NCBI GenBank assembly: GCA_031394735.1
Contig: JANMXI010000072.1
Span: 60,571 to 124,570 of the forward strand
Direction of reading: 5' to 3'
DNA length: 64,000 nt
DNA from: TMP-86 sp031394735
GTDB taxonomy: Bacteria > Pseudomonadota > Gammaproteobacteria > Steroidobacterales > Steroidobacteraceae
Shown here: one piece after another, positions 1 through 8,353 of the stretch
How the letters are laid out: each line of letters starts with the position of its first letter
Numbering within the stretch: position 1 is the first letter of the stretch
Program-made: the position numbers and the translations under genes
The notes under the pieces: generated by a model
Databases searched by the model: none
Seen by the model: the letters and a program-made list of their open reading frames with translations, nothing else
Told to the model about the DNA's origin: nothing

Positions 1-1
1 T

Positions 2-796
2 GCGCCGCAAGTCGTCAGCCTCGAAGCCTCGCTGGAACAATCGCGCGCCGAAGCGGATCTTGCGAAGGCAGAATATCGGCGCGCGGAGGGCGTCAGTGCG
101 TCGGGCGCATTGTCGGCGGAGGAAACTCAACGCCGAAAATCCGCTGCCATCACGGCTGATGCCAAGGTCCGTGTGGCTGCAGCGCAACTCGCCGAGTCGC
201 GTGCCCGACTCGGCCGCGCGGAAGTTCGCGCACCCACTGACGGCATGATCTTGACCCGCTCGGTCGAGGTGGGACAGATGTCCACGCCAGGCGGCGCGCC
301 ACTGTTCCGACTCTCGGAAGGCGGCGAAGTGGAATTGCGTGGTCAGGTCGCGGAGCAGGACCTGCCGCTGCTCAAACTGGGGCAAAAGGCCAGTGTGCGG
401 CTGACGGGCGTCGACACCGCGTACGAGGGGGAGATCCGCCTGCTCGGCGCCGTCATCGATCCACAGACGCGCCTCGGCAGCGTGCGCGTCGCACTCAAAG
501 CGGAACCTAATTTGCGCCCCGGCGCATTTGCGCGCGCCGACGTGGTGGTGAGCCGCGCCGAGCGCGCCATCCTGCCGCAGACCGCTGTGCTGACCGACGA
601 CAAGGGCACTTACGTGATGATCGTCAACGCGCAGGGCAAAGTAGAGCGTCGTGCGGTGCGGGTCGCCGGAACGGTTTCCAGCGGCGTCTTGATCGGCTCC
701 GGATTGTCGGGGTCGGATCGGGTGGTGACGACAGCGGGTGCATTTTTGCAGGAAGGCGAGCCGGTCAAGGTGCAAGTCACGAAAAGCGGTGCGTGA
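2..796 (+). CDS. RND efflux periplasmic adaptor (membrane fusion protein), 5' end missing
   Basis: The reading frame is open from the window edge, so the N-terminus (signal or lipobox, first lipoyl half) lies outside; 264 residues remain. The first part visible is an Ala/Glu/Arg-rich coiled-coil hairpin. It is followed by the second lipoyl half (RAEVRAPTDGMIL) and a beta-barrel region rich in Val and Gly ending near KVQVTKSGA. This is the usual order in HlyD/AcrA-type adaptors, which join an inner-membrane RND pump to an outer-membrane channel in the periplasm. The stop overlaps the pump start by one base (TGATG), so the two are translationally coupled. The transported compound cannot be read from the sequence. 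Confidence 0.93.
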   Translation, partial: APQVVSLEASLEQSRAEADLAKAEYRRAEGVSASGALSAEETQRRKSAAITADAKVRVAAAQLAESRARLGRAEVRAPTDGMILTRSVEVGQMSTPGGAPLFRLSEGGEVELRGQVAEQDLPLLKLGQKASVRLTGVDTAYEGEIRLLGAVIDPQTRLGSVRVALKAEPNLRPGAFARADVVVSRAERAILPQTAVLTDDKGTYVMIVNAQGKVERRAVRVAGTVSSGVLIGSGLSGSDRVVTTAGAFLQEGEPVKVQVTKSGA

Positions 797-3700
797 TGAA
801 AAATATTTCTGCCTGGGCGATCCGCCACCCCATCATCCCCATCGTGTTGTTTGTCGTGCTGTTCTTCATCGGCACGATCTCCTTTCTGTTGCTGCCGATC
901 AATCTCCAGCCTGACATCGCTTTCCCGCTGGTCAATGTGACGGTGACCCAACCGGGCGCGGCTCCTTCGGAAATGGAAACGCAGATTGCTCAGAAGATTG
1001 AAGGCCAGATTTCCAGCCTCGGCAATATTCACACCATCACTAGCCGCCTGACCGAGGGCCAGTCGATGACATTCGTCGAGTTTCAGATTGGAACTCCCAT
1101 CGACCGCGCAGTGAATGATGTTCGCGATGCCGTTGCCAAGGTGCGAAGCCAGCTTCCCGAAGGCATCGATGAACCTCAAGTGCAACGGGAAAACGTCGAT
1201 GGCGGCCCGTTCGTTTATTACGCGGTGACCACCACCGACGAGACCATCGAGCAGCTCAGCTGGTTTGTCGACAACGCCATCAACAAACGTTTGCTGAGCG
1301 TCAACGGTGTGGCGCAGGTGTTTCGCAGCGGCGGCGTCGACCGGGAAATTCGCGTTGAGCTGGATCCCTCTCGCATGCAGGCGCTGGGGCTGACCGCTGT
1401 CGAAGTGAACCAGCAATTGCGGGCGCTGAATCTGGATGCGCCCGGCGGACGTGCTCAATTGGGTGGTGGCGAACAATCAATTCGGGTTCGCGGTGGCGCA
1501 AAGTCCGCGCTGGATCTGGGCAACACCCACATCTATCTCAGCGCCGACCGGTATGTTCGCCTGAATGAGATCGCGGAAGTACGTGATGGCATTGCCGAGA
1601 TACGCTCGTTGTCGCGACTGAACGCCCGGCCGGCGGTGACGTTTGGCGTTGCCAAGGCCAAGGGGTCTTCCGAGGTGACGGTGTCGGATGCCGTCGATGC
1701 CGAATTGAAGAAGATCATTTCCGAGAATCCGCAGATTCAGTTGACCAAGGTCTTCACGACCGTCGATCACACCCGTTCGACCTACAACTCTGCGATGAGC
1801 ACCTTGATCGAGGGATCCATTCTCGCTGTCATCGTGGTGTGGTTGTTCCTGCGCAATGGGCGTGCCACGGCCATCTCGGCGCTGGCCATTCCGTTGTCGG
1901 CAATTCCCACCTTTGCCTTCATGCAGATGATGGGATTCACGTTGAACATGATCACTTTGCTGGGCCTGTCGCTGGTGGCTGGTGTCCTGGTGGACGATGC
2001 CATCGTGGAAATCGAAAACATCGTGCGACACATGCGCATGGGCAAGAGCGCCTATCAGGCCGCGTTGGATGCGGCCGATGAGATCGGATTGGCGGTGGTG
2101 GCAACTTCCTTCACCATCATCGCGGTGTTCCTGCCGGTGAGTTTCATGGGCGGCGTGTCCGGCCAGTTCTTCAAGCAGTTCGGATTGACGGTCGCCGCGG
2201 CAGTGTTCATTTCTCTGCTGGTCGCGCGGCTCATCACACCCGTCATTGCGGCGTTCTCCCTGCGTGCGGATGACATGCACGCGCATGCAGACGGCCCCAT
2301 CATGCAGCGCTATCTGACCACGCTGACGTGGTGTGTCCACAACCGTTGGAAGACGATCGCCGGCGGCGTCGCATTCTTCGTCTTTTCGCTGGTGTTGATG
2401 GCGGTGATCCCACGCTCCTTCACGCCACCGGAGGATTTCTCCGCCTCGACATTGAGCATCGAGATGCCGCCCGGCATTCAGCTGGAAGAAACGGCCCGGG
2501 TCTCCGCAGCGGCCACGACTTTGCTCCGCCAGCAGGACGAGGTGGCGTATGTCACCGAATCCATCGGCCAGGACGAAGACGTCCGCAAGGCGGAGTTGTA
2601 CATCAGTCTGAAGAAGCCCAGCGAGCGCAAGCTGTCGCAGAAGGAATGGGAGCAGAAGATGACGCCCATGCTCAATCAGATTCCGGATGGGCGACTCAAT
2701 TTTGCAAACATGGACGGCGGCGGTACCGGTCGCGATATCACCGTTTATCTGACCGGCGACAATCCGCAACTGGTGCAGGCGACCGCGGTCAAGGTGATCG
2801 AGGAAATGCGCGGCTTGAAGCAATTGCGTGGACCACGCATCAACGGCGATCTGCCGCGTCCGGAGATCGTGGTTCATCCGCGACTGGACATCGCTGCGCA
2901 GCTGGGTGTGTCGGTGCAGAGCATCAGCCAGACCATCCGCATTGCCACGCTGGGCGATCTGCCGCAGAACGGCGCGAAGTTTTCACTGGCCGACCGGCAG
3001 ATCTCAATCAGGGTGAGCCTCATCGAGAGTGCCCGTCGCGATTTGAACACCCTGGAAAACCTACCGGTACCCACCGCATCGGGGGGCAGTGTGCCCCTCA
3101 AGTCCGTGGCCGAGCTCAGTTTCTCGCAGGGTCCTTCGACTGTACGGCGTTACAATCAGACCCGCCGCGTCGCGCTGGAGGCGGATCTTGCGCCGGGCGT
3201 GGAACTGGGTACCGGAATGGAGAAACTCAAAGCGTTGCCAGCGCTGAAGAATCTACCCAACGGCGTGCGGTTGGTGGAGATCGGCACGGCGGAGTTCATG
3301 AACGAACTGTTTGCGAATTTCGCACTGGCCATCGGCGCCGGTGTGTTGATGGTGTTCGCCGTTCTGGTGTTGTTGTTCGCGCGGGTCTTTCAGCCCATCA
3401 CGATTCTCTCGGCGCTGCCGCTGTCATTGGGCGGCGCATTGCTGGCATTGGTGCTGTGGGGATTGTCCTTCTCGCTGCCAGTGGTCATCGGCTTATTGAT
3501 GCTCATGGGCATCGTGGCCAAGAATTCCATTCTGTTGGTCGACTTTGCGATCGAGGAAATGCGTGCCGGCAAACCGCGACTCGAAGCCATCCTGGAGTCT
3601 GGTCACAAACGGGCGCGCCCCATCGTGATGACCACGGTGGCGATGGTGGCCGGCATGCTGCCGGTGGCGCTGGGCATCGGCGGCGACAGTTCGTTCCGGT

Positions 3701-3867
3701 CACCGATGGCGGTGGCGGTCATCGGTGGGCTGATCACCTCCACGTTGCTCACGCTGGTCATCGTGCCGGCCGTCTTCACCGTGATCGACGATGTCGAGCA
3801 ATGGATTGGGCCCAAAACCCGCAAGATCCTCGCTGCATCCGAAGGCCGCCTCCAAACTCAGAGTTGA
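796..3867 (+). CDS. RND-family efflux pump, HAE1-like inner-membrane transporter
   Basis: This 1023-residue protein has the size and fold plan of AcrB-type proton-driven efflux pumps: one N-terminal TM helix, a large periplasmic loop, a TM cluster, a second large loop and a final TM cluster. The proton-relay residues are visible: adjacent aspartates in TM4 (LVDDAIVEIENI) and the lysine of TM10 (GIVAKNSILLVDFA). A GTG three bases upstream is an alternative start; ATG 796 overlapping the adaptor stop is preferred. Only adaptor and pump are seen; any outer-membrane channel gene lies upstream of the window or elsewhere. It exports an unknown hydrophobic or toxic substrate. Confidence 0.95.
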   Translation: MKNISAWAIRHPIIPIVLFVVLFFIGTISFLLLPINLQPDIAFPLVNVTVTQPGAAPSEMETQIAQKIEGQISSLGNIHTITSRLTEGQSMTFVEFQIGTPIDRAVNDVRDAVAKVRSQLPEGIDEPQVQRENVDGGPFVYYAVTTTDETIEQLSWFVDNAINKRLLSVNGVAQVFRSGGVDREIRVELDPSRMQALGLTAVEVNQQLRALNLDAPGGRAQLGGGEQSIRVRGGAKSALDLGNTHIYLSADRYVRLNEIAEVRDGIAEIRSLSRLNARPAVTFGVAKAKGSSEVTVSDAVDAELKKIISENPQIQLTKVFTTVDHTRSTYNSAMSTLIEGSILAVIVVWLFLRNGRATAISALAIPLSAIPTFAFMQMMGFTLNMITLLGLSLVAGVLVDDAIVEIENIVRHMRMGKSAYQAALDAADEIGLAVVATSFTIIAVFLPVSFMGGVSGQFFKQFGLTVAAAVFISLLVARLITPVIAAFSLRADDMHAHADGPIMQRYLTTLTWCVHNRWKTIAGGVAFFVFSLVLMAVIPRSFTPPEDFSASTLSIEMPPGIQLEETARVSAAATTLLRQQDEVAYVTESIGQDEDVRKAELYISLKKPSERKLSQKEWEQKMTPMLNQIPDGRLNFANMDGGGTGRDITVYLTGDNPQLVQATAVKVIEEMRGLKQLRGPRINGDLPRPEIVVHPRLDIAAQLGVSVQSISQTIRIATLGDLPQNGAKFSLADRQISIRVSLIESARRDLNTLENLPVPTASGGSVPLKSVAELSFSQGPSTVRRYNQTRRVALEADLAPGVELGTGMEKLKALPALKNLPNGVRLVEIGTAEFMNELFANFALAIGAGVLMVFAVLVLLFARVFQPITILSALPLSLGGALLALVLWGLSFSLPVVIGLLMLMGIVAKNSILLVDFAIEEMRAGKPRLEAILESGHKRARPIVMTTVAMVAGMLPVALGIGGDSSFRSPMAVAVIGGLITSTLLTLVIVPAVFTVIDDVEQWIGPKTRKILAASEGRLQTQS

Positions 3868-3871
3868 GCCG

Positions 3872-4702
3872 GTGCGCCTGTATTCCGGCCTGCTGCTCGC
3901 GGTGCTGTGGAGCGTCGCGGCATCGGCATCGCCCGTCGAGACGCTGAACGCAGCCCGAACCGAGGAATGCCGACCTGACGTTGCGCGGCCACCCTTCAAA
4001 TCCGTTGCCGCGCTAAACGCTGCCGCCCGCCGATTGAGCAGGGGCGAGGGGTTACATGCCGCCCTGGCTGCGGCCGGCTACCGCGCGGATGAGGCGACCG
4101 CACTGCATTTTTCCGGTCTGCGTAACGAGGCGGAGCTGCGCCGCGACCTGCGCTCCCGATTTTGCGGCACTCTACGCAATCCTCGATTCACGGAAGCCGG
4201 CGCATTCGGTTCGGGCAATGAGCTGTGGCTGGTGATTGCCGCACCATTCAATCCCCCGTCGCGTGCGCAGCGCGGGCTGGAGGCGGGCAAAGTGTTGGCG
4301 CTGGTGAACACCGCACGTGCCCACGCGCGTCGCTGTGGGCGGGAGCGCACGGGACCTGCGCTGCCGCTGCGCGCCAATCCCAGCCTCGATCGTGCCGCCC
4401 AGTCACATGCCGACGCCATGGCGCGGTTCGGCGAACTGGAACATCAGGGCCGGGACGGCAGCACACCGGCGCAACGTGCAGCACGCGCCGGATATGAACA
4501 TGCCGCCCTGGTCGGCGAAAACATCGCCGGCGGCGCGCAAAGCCCCGACGAAGTGGTCAGCGGCTGGCTTGCCAGCCCGGGTCATTGCGCCAACCTGATG
4601 AACGAGGATTTCGTCGACATGGGCATCGCTTTTGCCGTCAACCCGGGCAGCCCACTCGGAATCTACTGGGCACAGGAACTGGCAATGCCGCGGCAACGCT
4701 GA
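3872..4702 (+). CDS. Secreted CAP-domain (SCP/PR1-like) protein
   Basis: 276 residues with a GTG start chosen because it opens a clean signal peptide (VRLYSGLLLAVLWSVAASA). An earlier in-frame ATG at 3791 lies inside the pump gene and would bury that signal. The N-terminal 120 residues are unassigned. The C-terminal part is a CAP domain: LVNTARAHARRCG, the His in AAQSHADAMAR, ELEHQGRDGS, GENIAGG, VVSGWLASPGHCANLM and GIAFAVN. In bacteria such domains occur in secreted or envelope proteins of poorly known role, sometimes cation- or lipid-binding. It starts five bases after the pump stop and is probably the last gene of that operon. The functional link to efflux is unclear. Confidence 0.88.
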   Translation: MRLYSGLLLAVLWSVAASASPVETLNAARTEECRPDVARPPFKSVAALNAAARRLSRGEGLHAALAAAGYRADEATALHFSGLRNEAELRRDLRSRFCGTLRNPRFTEAGAFGSGNELWLVIAAPFNPPSRAQRGLEAGKVLALVNTARAHARRCGRERTGPALPLRANPSLDRAAQSHADAMARFGELEHQGRDGSTPAQRAARAGYEHAALVGENIAGGAQSPDEVVSGWLASPGHCANLMNEDFVDMGIAFAVNPGSPLGIYWAQELAMPRQR

Positions 4703-4750
4703 CAGGTGGGGTGACCGCCAAGAGAACAGAAAGCCCGGTCGCGCCGAATT

Positions 4751-4774
4751 CCGCTGGAAGTTACCTTCCACCGG
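4751..4774 (+). terminator. Candidate hairpin after the efflux/CAP operon
   Basis: The arms CCGCTGGAAG and CTTCCACCGG pair over 10 positions with one mismatch around a 4-base loop. The hairpin sits 48 bases after the CAP gene stop. There is no following T-run, so it may be a weak or Rho-assisted end, or simply a stem in the leader of the next gene. Confidence 0.35.
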
Positions 4775-4817
4775 ACTAAGAATCGCAACACTCCCCACTG
4801 CAATTCGGACCATCGCG

Positions 4818-5252
4818 ATGAACGCAATCCTGACCGCCTCTCCCTCGCGCGAACAATTGCTGCACGCCTTGTATGAAGCGGCCGAACTCGAGCACAACCT
4901 GATTTGCACCTATCTGTATGCCGCTTTCAGTCTGCGGCGCGGAGAAGCCGAAGGCCTCACCGCAGCAGAAGCCGCGATGGTGGGGCGATGGCGACAGGTG
5001 ATCATGACGGTCGCCATCGACGAAATGGGTCACTTGTCCGCCGTCTGGAACATCACCGCTGCATTGGGCGGTTCACCGCGAACCGGCCACCTCCGCAGCC
5101 GATATGCTGCCCGTGCGCGACGGCGTGCTGCAGATCGACCCGCTGGCCGACGGCCTCTTGCAAGTGCGCGGCAATCTGGAAATCACCAGCGGCGCCGGGC
5201 GTGTGCTGAGCCGGGTGGTCAACACTCGATTGTGCCGCTGCGGTGGCAGTAA
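4818..5252 (+). pseudogene. Truncated ferritin-like (VioB/iminophenyl-pyruvate-dimer-synthase-like) gene fragment
   Basis: From ATG 4818 about 85 residues read as the start of a ferritin-like domain: EQLLHALYEAAELEHNLICTYLYAAFSL, then a helix ending in IDEMGHLSAVWNITAALGG. The spaced Glu, ExxH-like and DEMGH residues suit a di-iron four-helix bundle. After GGSPR the frame decays into Arg/Ala-rich sequence (RSRYAARARRR) typical of out-of-frame GC-rich DNA and runs on to 5252. The following CDGSH domain is in another frame. The simplest reading is a former ferritin-like/CDGSH fusion that lost its middle and was frameshifted. A short stand-alone protein cannot be excluded. Confidence 0.6.
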
Positions 5253-5307
5253 AACCAAGCCCTTCTGCGACGGAACCCACGCGAGCATTGGATTCAAATC
5301 AACCTGA
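5104..5307 (+). CDS. CDGSH-type iron-sulfur domain protein (possibly the 3' part of a broken fusion)
   Basis: 67 residues. The C-terminal half carries the complete 2Fe-2S ligand set, LCRCGGSKTKPFCDGTH, with three Cys and one His, and ends IGFKST. The N-terminal half (LQVRGNLEITSGAGRVL) resembles the beta segment before such motifs. CDGSH proteins bind a labile 2Fe-2S cluster and are linked to redox sensing or cluster transfer. ATG 5104 has no clear ribosome-binding site, and its frame is open upstream into the truncated ferritin-like gene. It may therefore be the surviving end of a fusion rather than an independent gene. All cluster ligands are intact. Confidence 0.6.
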   Translation: MLPVRDGVLQIDPLADGLLQVRGNLEITSGAGRVLSRVVNTRLCRCGGSKTKPFCDGTHASIGFKST

Positions 5308-5317
5308 AGTGACACAC

Positions 5318-5863
5318 ATGAAAACCAATACCCCCCACACGAGCCTGTTCGATCCAGTGAATCCTGTCGATCACGTTCAAGGTCCGGAACATGCGCCGGT
5401 GACGCTGATCGAGTACGGAGATTTCGAGTGCCCGAGTTGTAAAGTCGCCGCTCCCGCTGCGCGAATGCTGCTGCAGCAATTCCCCAACAAGATTCGTTTC
5501 GTCTTCCGGCATTTTCCGCTGGAGCAGGCGCATCCGCATGCAGTGCTGGCCGCCGAAGCGTCCGAATGCGCGGCGGCACAGGGGCAGTTTTGGCCGCTGC
5601 ACGATCTGCTGTTCGAGCATCAAACCCATTTAAAGCAGGCGGATCTGATCCGCTACGCTGCGCAATTGGGTCTGGATGCCGCGCGCTTCACCGCCGAACT
5701 GGACGACCACATCTATCTGCAGCGGGTGCGCGAGCACATTCAGAGCGGGCAACACAGCCATATTCGCGCGACGCCGACCTTTTATCTCAATGGTGTCGTG
5801 CAGGGCGTGTCTTTCGGCATGCAATCGTTGCGCGACGCAGTCGCGGTCGCGGTCAAGCACTAA
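5318..5863 (+). CDS. DsbA/thioredoxin-4-like thiol oxidoreductase, cytoplasmic
   Basis: 181 residues. After a short leader the protein shows APVTLIEYGDFECPSCK with a CPSC redox motif at residues 38-41. A helical insertion follows (LLFEHQTHLKQADLIRYAAQ), then the cis-proline segment IRATPTFYLNG. This is the layout of the DsbA-like Thioredoxin_4 family found often in cytoplasmic stress proteins. No signal peptide is present, so it probably acts in the cytoplasm on disulfides or sulfenic acids. A GTG nine bases upstream is a possible alternative start. It follows the CDGSH fragment by 10 bases and converges on the molybdoenzyme gene. Confidence 0.87.
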   Translation: MKTNTPHTSLFDPVNPVDHVQGPEHAPVTLIEYGDFECPSCKVAAPAARMLLQQFPNKIRFVFRHFPLEQAHPHAVLAAEASECAAAQGQFWPLHDLLFEHQTHLKQADLIRYAAQLGLDAARFTAELDDHIYLQRVREHIQSGQHSHIRATPTFYLNGVVQGVSFGMQSLRDAVAVAVKH

Positions 5864-5951
5864 GACTCATCGCCTTCACCTGATTTCAATCCCGATCAAT
5901 TGCGCACCCGGGATGGCCGGCTCCAGTCGCGCGTCGGCGCGGAGGGTAGAT

Positions 5952-7979
5952 TCAAAGCGCCGCGACCTCGACCAGACAATCGTAAAAGGTCGCAGCTCGG
6001 CCGATGTCGGTCAGCCGTTGATGCGTCAGCTCATTCGCATTGGTGCCGGCGGGGCTCAGCTTGCGCCACCACACGCCCAAGGCCACGACGACACCGGGGC
6101 GTGCGCGATCGCTGATCTTCAACTTGCAACGATATTCACCGCGGTCATTGAAGGTGCGCACCAGCGATCCGTCCTGCAAACCGCGCGTCGCTGCGTCCTG
6201 TGGGTGAACCTCCAACAGCGGTTCGCCCTCGATGCTGCGCAAACTACGAACATTGACGAAAGTCGAATTCAAAAAATGTCGCGCAGGCGGTGAAATCATC
6301 GCCAACGGATACCGCGCCGCAAGTGCCGGCGAGGATTGGCGTGATTCGTAGTTCGCAACGAACTCCGCGACACCGAGCGGCGCCGGCGCGAACTGCGCGC
6401 GGCCGTTAGCGGTCGGAAATCCACCGGTTGCAAATGGCGCGTCGGGCACCGGCAGACGCACCCAGCCATCGCGGCGCAATTGTTCAAAGTCCACGCCGCC
6501 CTCGAACGCCTGCGCGCCAATCGATTCGTCTGATTCTGCGAAGCAGTCTTCTTCGAATCCCATTCGGGCCGCCAACGCTCTGAACACATTGCTGTTGGGG
6601 CGCGATTCGCCCAGCGGCAGGATCGCCGCTTCATTGACCAGCACATAGGTGTGACCATAGCTGGTGTGAACGTCGAAGTGTTCCAGTTGCGTCGTGGCCG
6701 GCAACACGTAGTCCGCATAGTCCGCCGTGTCGGTTTGAAACTGTTCCATCACCACGGTCAACAGATCTTCGCGCGCCAATCCCCGCTGAACTTTCACAGA
6801 CTCCGGCGCCACCGCCAGCGGATTGCTGTTGTAGACCATCAAGGCTTCGATCTTCGGCCCGAACGCTGCAGAAGCATCGCGCAATAAATCATCGCCGATG
6901 GTGTTCATGTTGATGGTGCGCGGTGTTGCGGACCCCAGCAGATCCGGTCTTTCCAGCGCGGCGCGGCGCACCTTCGGCCAGCCGGAAGAGGAGAGCAGCA
7001 ATCCGCCGGCGCGATCGCGCCAGGCACCGATCAAACAGGGAAGGGCGGCGATCAGTCGCACCGCGCTGCCGCCGCCGCGCACGCGTTGCATGCCGTAATT
7101 CAACCGGATTGCGGCAGGGCGCGTGTGACCATAATCCTGCGCCAGTGCCCTCACCTCATCCACCGTGATTCCGCACACCGATGCGGTCCGCTCCGGTGTC
7201 CAGGGAGTCGCCGCTGCGCGCAGCGCCGCCCAGCCATCGGTATGCCGGTCGATGTAGTCCTGATCCAGCAGGTTCGATTCGATCAACTGATTGATGAGGC
7301 CCAACGCCAGCGCGCCATCGGTGCCCGGCAGCAACGCGATGTGCTGGTGACACTTATCAGCGGTCTCGGTGCGGCGTGGATCGATGCAGATGAGCTTCGC
7401 GCCGTTACGTTTCGCTGCTTGCGCAAAGGTCCAGAAGTGCAGATTGGAGGCAATGCTGTTGCTGCCCCAGATCAGAATCAGCTTGCTGTCCTGGAAGTTC
7501 TCCACATGCATACCGACCCTGCTGCCGTAGGTCGCATTAAGCGCCGTTGCTCCGGCGCTGGCGCAGATGGTTCGATCCAAACGCGAGGCGCGCAGTCGGT
7601 TGAAAAACCGCGAGGCCATGGCCTCCCCTTGAATCAAACCCAAGGTGCCCGAATAACTGTACGGAAGAATGCCCTGCGGGTCGCGCGCCGCGATGGACTT
7701 CAATCGCGCGGCAATGTCATCGAGGGCTTCGTCCCAGGTGACGCGTTCGAATTGGCCGCCGCCCTTCGCGCCGACCCGGCGTTTCGGGTACAGCAATCGG
7801 TCCGGGTGATAGGTGCGCTCGGTATATCGGGCCACCTTGGTACACAGCGCGCCATGGGTCGGCGGATGATCCGGATCACCCTGGACTCGAACCGCCACGC
7901 CATCCTCAACCGTGACGCGAATGGCGCAGGTATCGGGACAATCGTGCGGACAGGCAGCGTGAACGGTTCGACTGGTCAT
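5952..7979 (-). CDS. Molybdopterin-dependent oxidoreductase (DMSO reductase superfamily)
   Basis: 675 residues. The N-terminus carries a 4Fe-4S binding set, CPHDCPDTC plus GALC, at about Cys10, 14, 18 and 46. The molybdopterin-binding core follows (LILIWGSNSIASN, ICIDPRRTETA, LLPGTDGALALGL, MVYNSNPLAVAP, VLPATTQLEHFD) and then a C-terminal molydopterin dinucleotide-binding domain. Cys139, in TICASAG, is a candidate Mo ligand. There is no Tat signal, so the enzyme is probably cytoplasmic. No electron-transfer subunit is adjacent. The substrate is unassigned; formate-dehydrogenase-like or other oxyanion or aldehyde roles are possible. A GTG six bases upstream is an alternative start. Confidence 0.85.
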   Translation of the reverse strand: MTSRTVHAACPHDCPDTCAIRVTVEDGVAVRVQGDPDHPPTHGALCTKVARYTERTYHPDRLLYPKRRVGAKGGGQFERVTWDEALDDIAARLKSIAARDPQGILPYSYSGTLGLIQGEAMASRFFNRLRASRLDRTICASAGATALNATYGSRVGMHVENFQDSKLILIWGSNSIASNLHFWTFAQAAKRNGAKLICIDPRRTETADKCHQHIALLPGTDGALALGLINQLIESNLLDQDYIDRHTDGWAALRAAATPWTPERTASVCGITVDEVRALAQDYGHTRPAAIRLNYGMQRVRGGGSAVRLIAALPCLIGAWRDRAGGLLLSSSGWPKVRRAALERPDLLGSATPRTINMNTIGDDLLRDASAAFGPKIEALMVYNSNPLAVAPESVKVQRGLAREDLLTVVMEQFQTDTADYADYVLPATTQLEHFDVHTSYGHTYVLVNEAAILPLGESRPNSNVFRALAARMGFEEDCFAESDESIGAQAFEGGVDFEQLRRDGWVRLPVPDAPFATGGFPTANGRAQFAPAPLGVAEFVANYESRQSSPALAARYPLAMISPPARHFLNSTFVNVRSLRSIEGEPLLEVHPQDAATRGLQDGSLVRTFNDRGEYRCKLKISDRARPGVVVALGVWWRKLSPAGTNANELTHQRLTDIGRAATFYDCLVEVAAL

Positions 7980-8174
7980 GCGCACAAGAATACAAGGTTG
8001 CGCACGAGTTCGACCGCCGTGTGACGAACCTCGTGCAACGTCGATTCTGGTGTCTATAAGGCCATGGGAAGCTGCAAGACGAGATTTCGCGGATCAGCAA
8101 GGGAAAGTGCCAAGAGTGGTCTGGCCCAAGAGCCAAGGTCATAAGCGGTCGTTGCTGGCACCCCTATGCCCAAT

Positions 8175-8202
8175 ATTTGACATAATATACATTATGCGAA
8201 GT
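8175..8202 (-). other. dif: dif site: XerC/XerD chromosome-dimer resolution site
   Basis: Read on the minus strand, the 28 bases consist of a XerC arm ACTTCGCATAA (8202-8192), a 6-bp centre TGTATA (8191-8186) and a XerD arm TTATGTCAAAT (8185-8175). The E. coli dif site has GGTGCGCATAA, TGTATA and TTATGTTAAAT. The match is 24 of 28; the centre and both inner arms are identical, and the differences lie mostly at the outer XerC end. Such sites occur once per chromosome at the replication terminus, where XerC and XerD, activated by FtsK, resolve dimers. It lies in a 374-bp non-coding gap, as expected. A plasmid- or phage-borne dif-like site is the alternative. Confidence 0.88.
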
Positions 8203-8205
8203 TCG

Positions 8206-8353
8206 ATTGTAGGGGCTGAGTTCAGATGTCTGCTTCTGGCTAAGTTTAAATGTCCGCTTTGGCACTCGCGTTCACACTCGCGGGATCAAACCCCGCCAGC
8301 TTCTTGTAGCGCAAGGCGATTTCTTTCGAGTTCCTGCCTTTGCACCTCGATGC
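8206..8353. mobile_element. Probable insertion-sequence remnant beside dif
   Basis: The gap between the molybdoenzyme start and the fhs stop (7980-8353) has no convincing gene. Apart from dif it holds a tandem near-repeat, ATGTCTGCTTCTGGC (8226-8240) and ATGTCCGCTTTGGC (8250-8263), of the kind seen at multi-repeat IS ends. On the minus strand the fhs frame stays open for 35 codons after its stop and ends at a TAA (8248-8246) overlapping the second repeat. Another minus frame reads as a short coiled-coil tail, QRQELERNRLALQEAGGV, then a stop. Either could be the end of a deleted transposase gene. The family is not identifiable by eye; 7980-8170 shows nothing further. Confidence 0.35.

Noticed and set aside
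1477..2877. Long minus-strand frame opposite the first RND pump
   Set aside because: His/Arg/Gln/Asp-rich shadow typical of GC-rich coding DNA; the plus strand carries an unmistakable pump.
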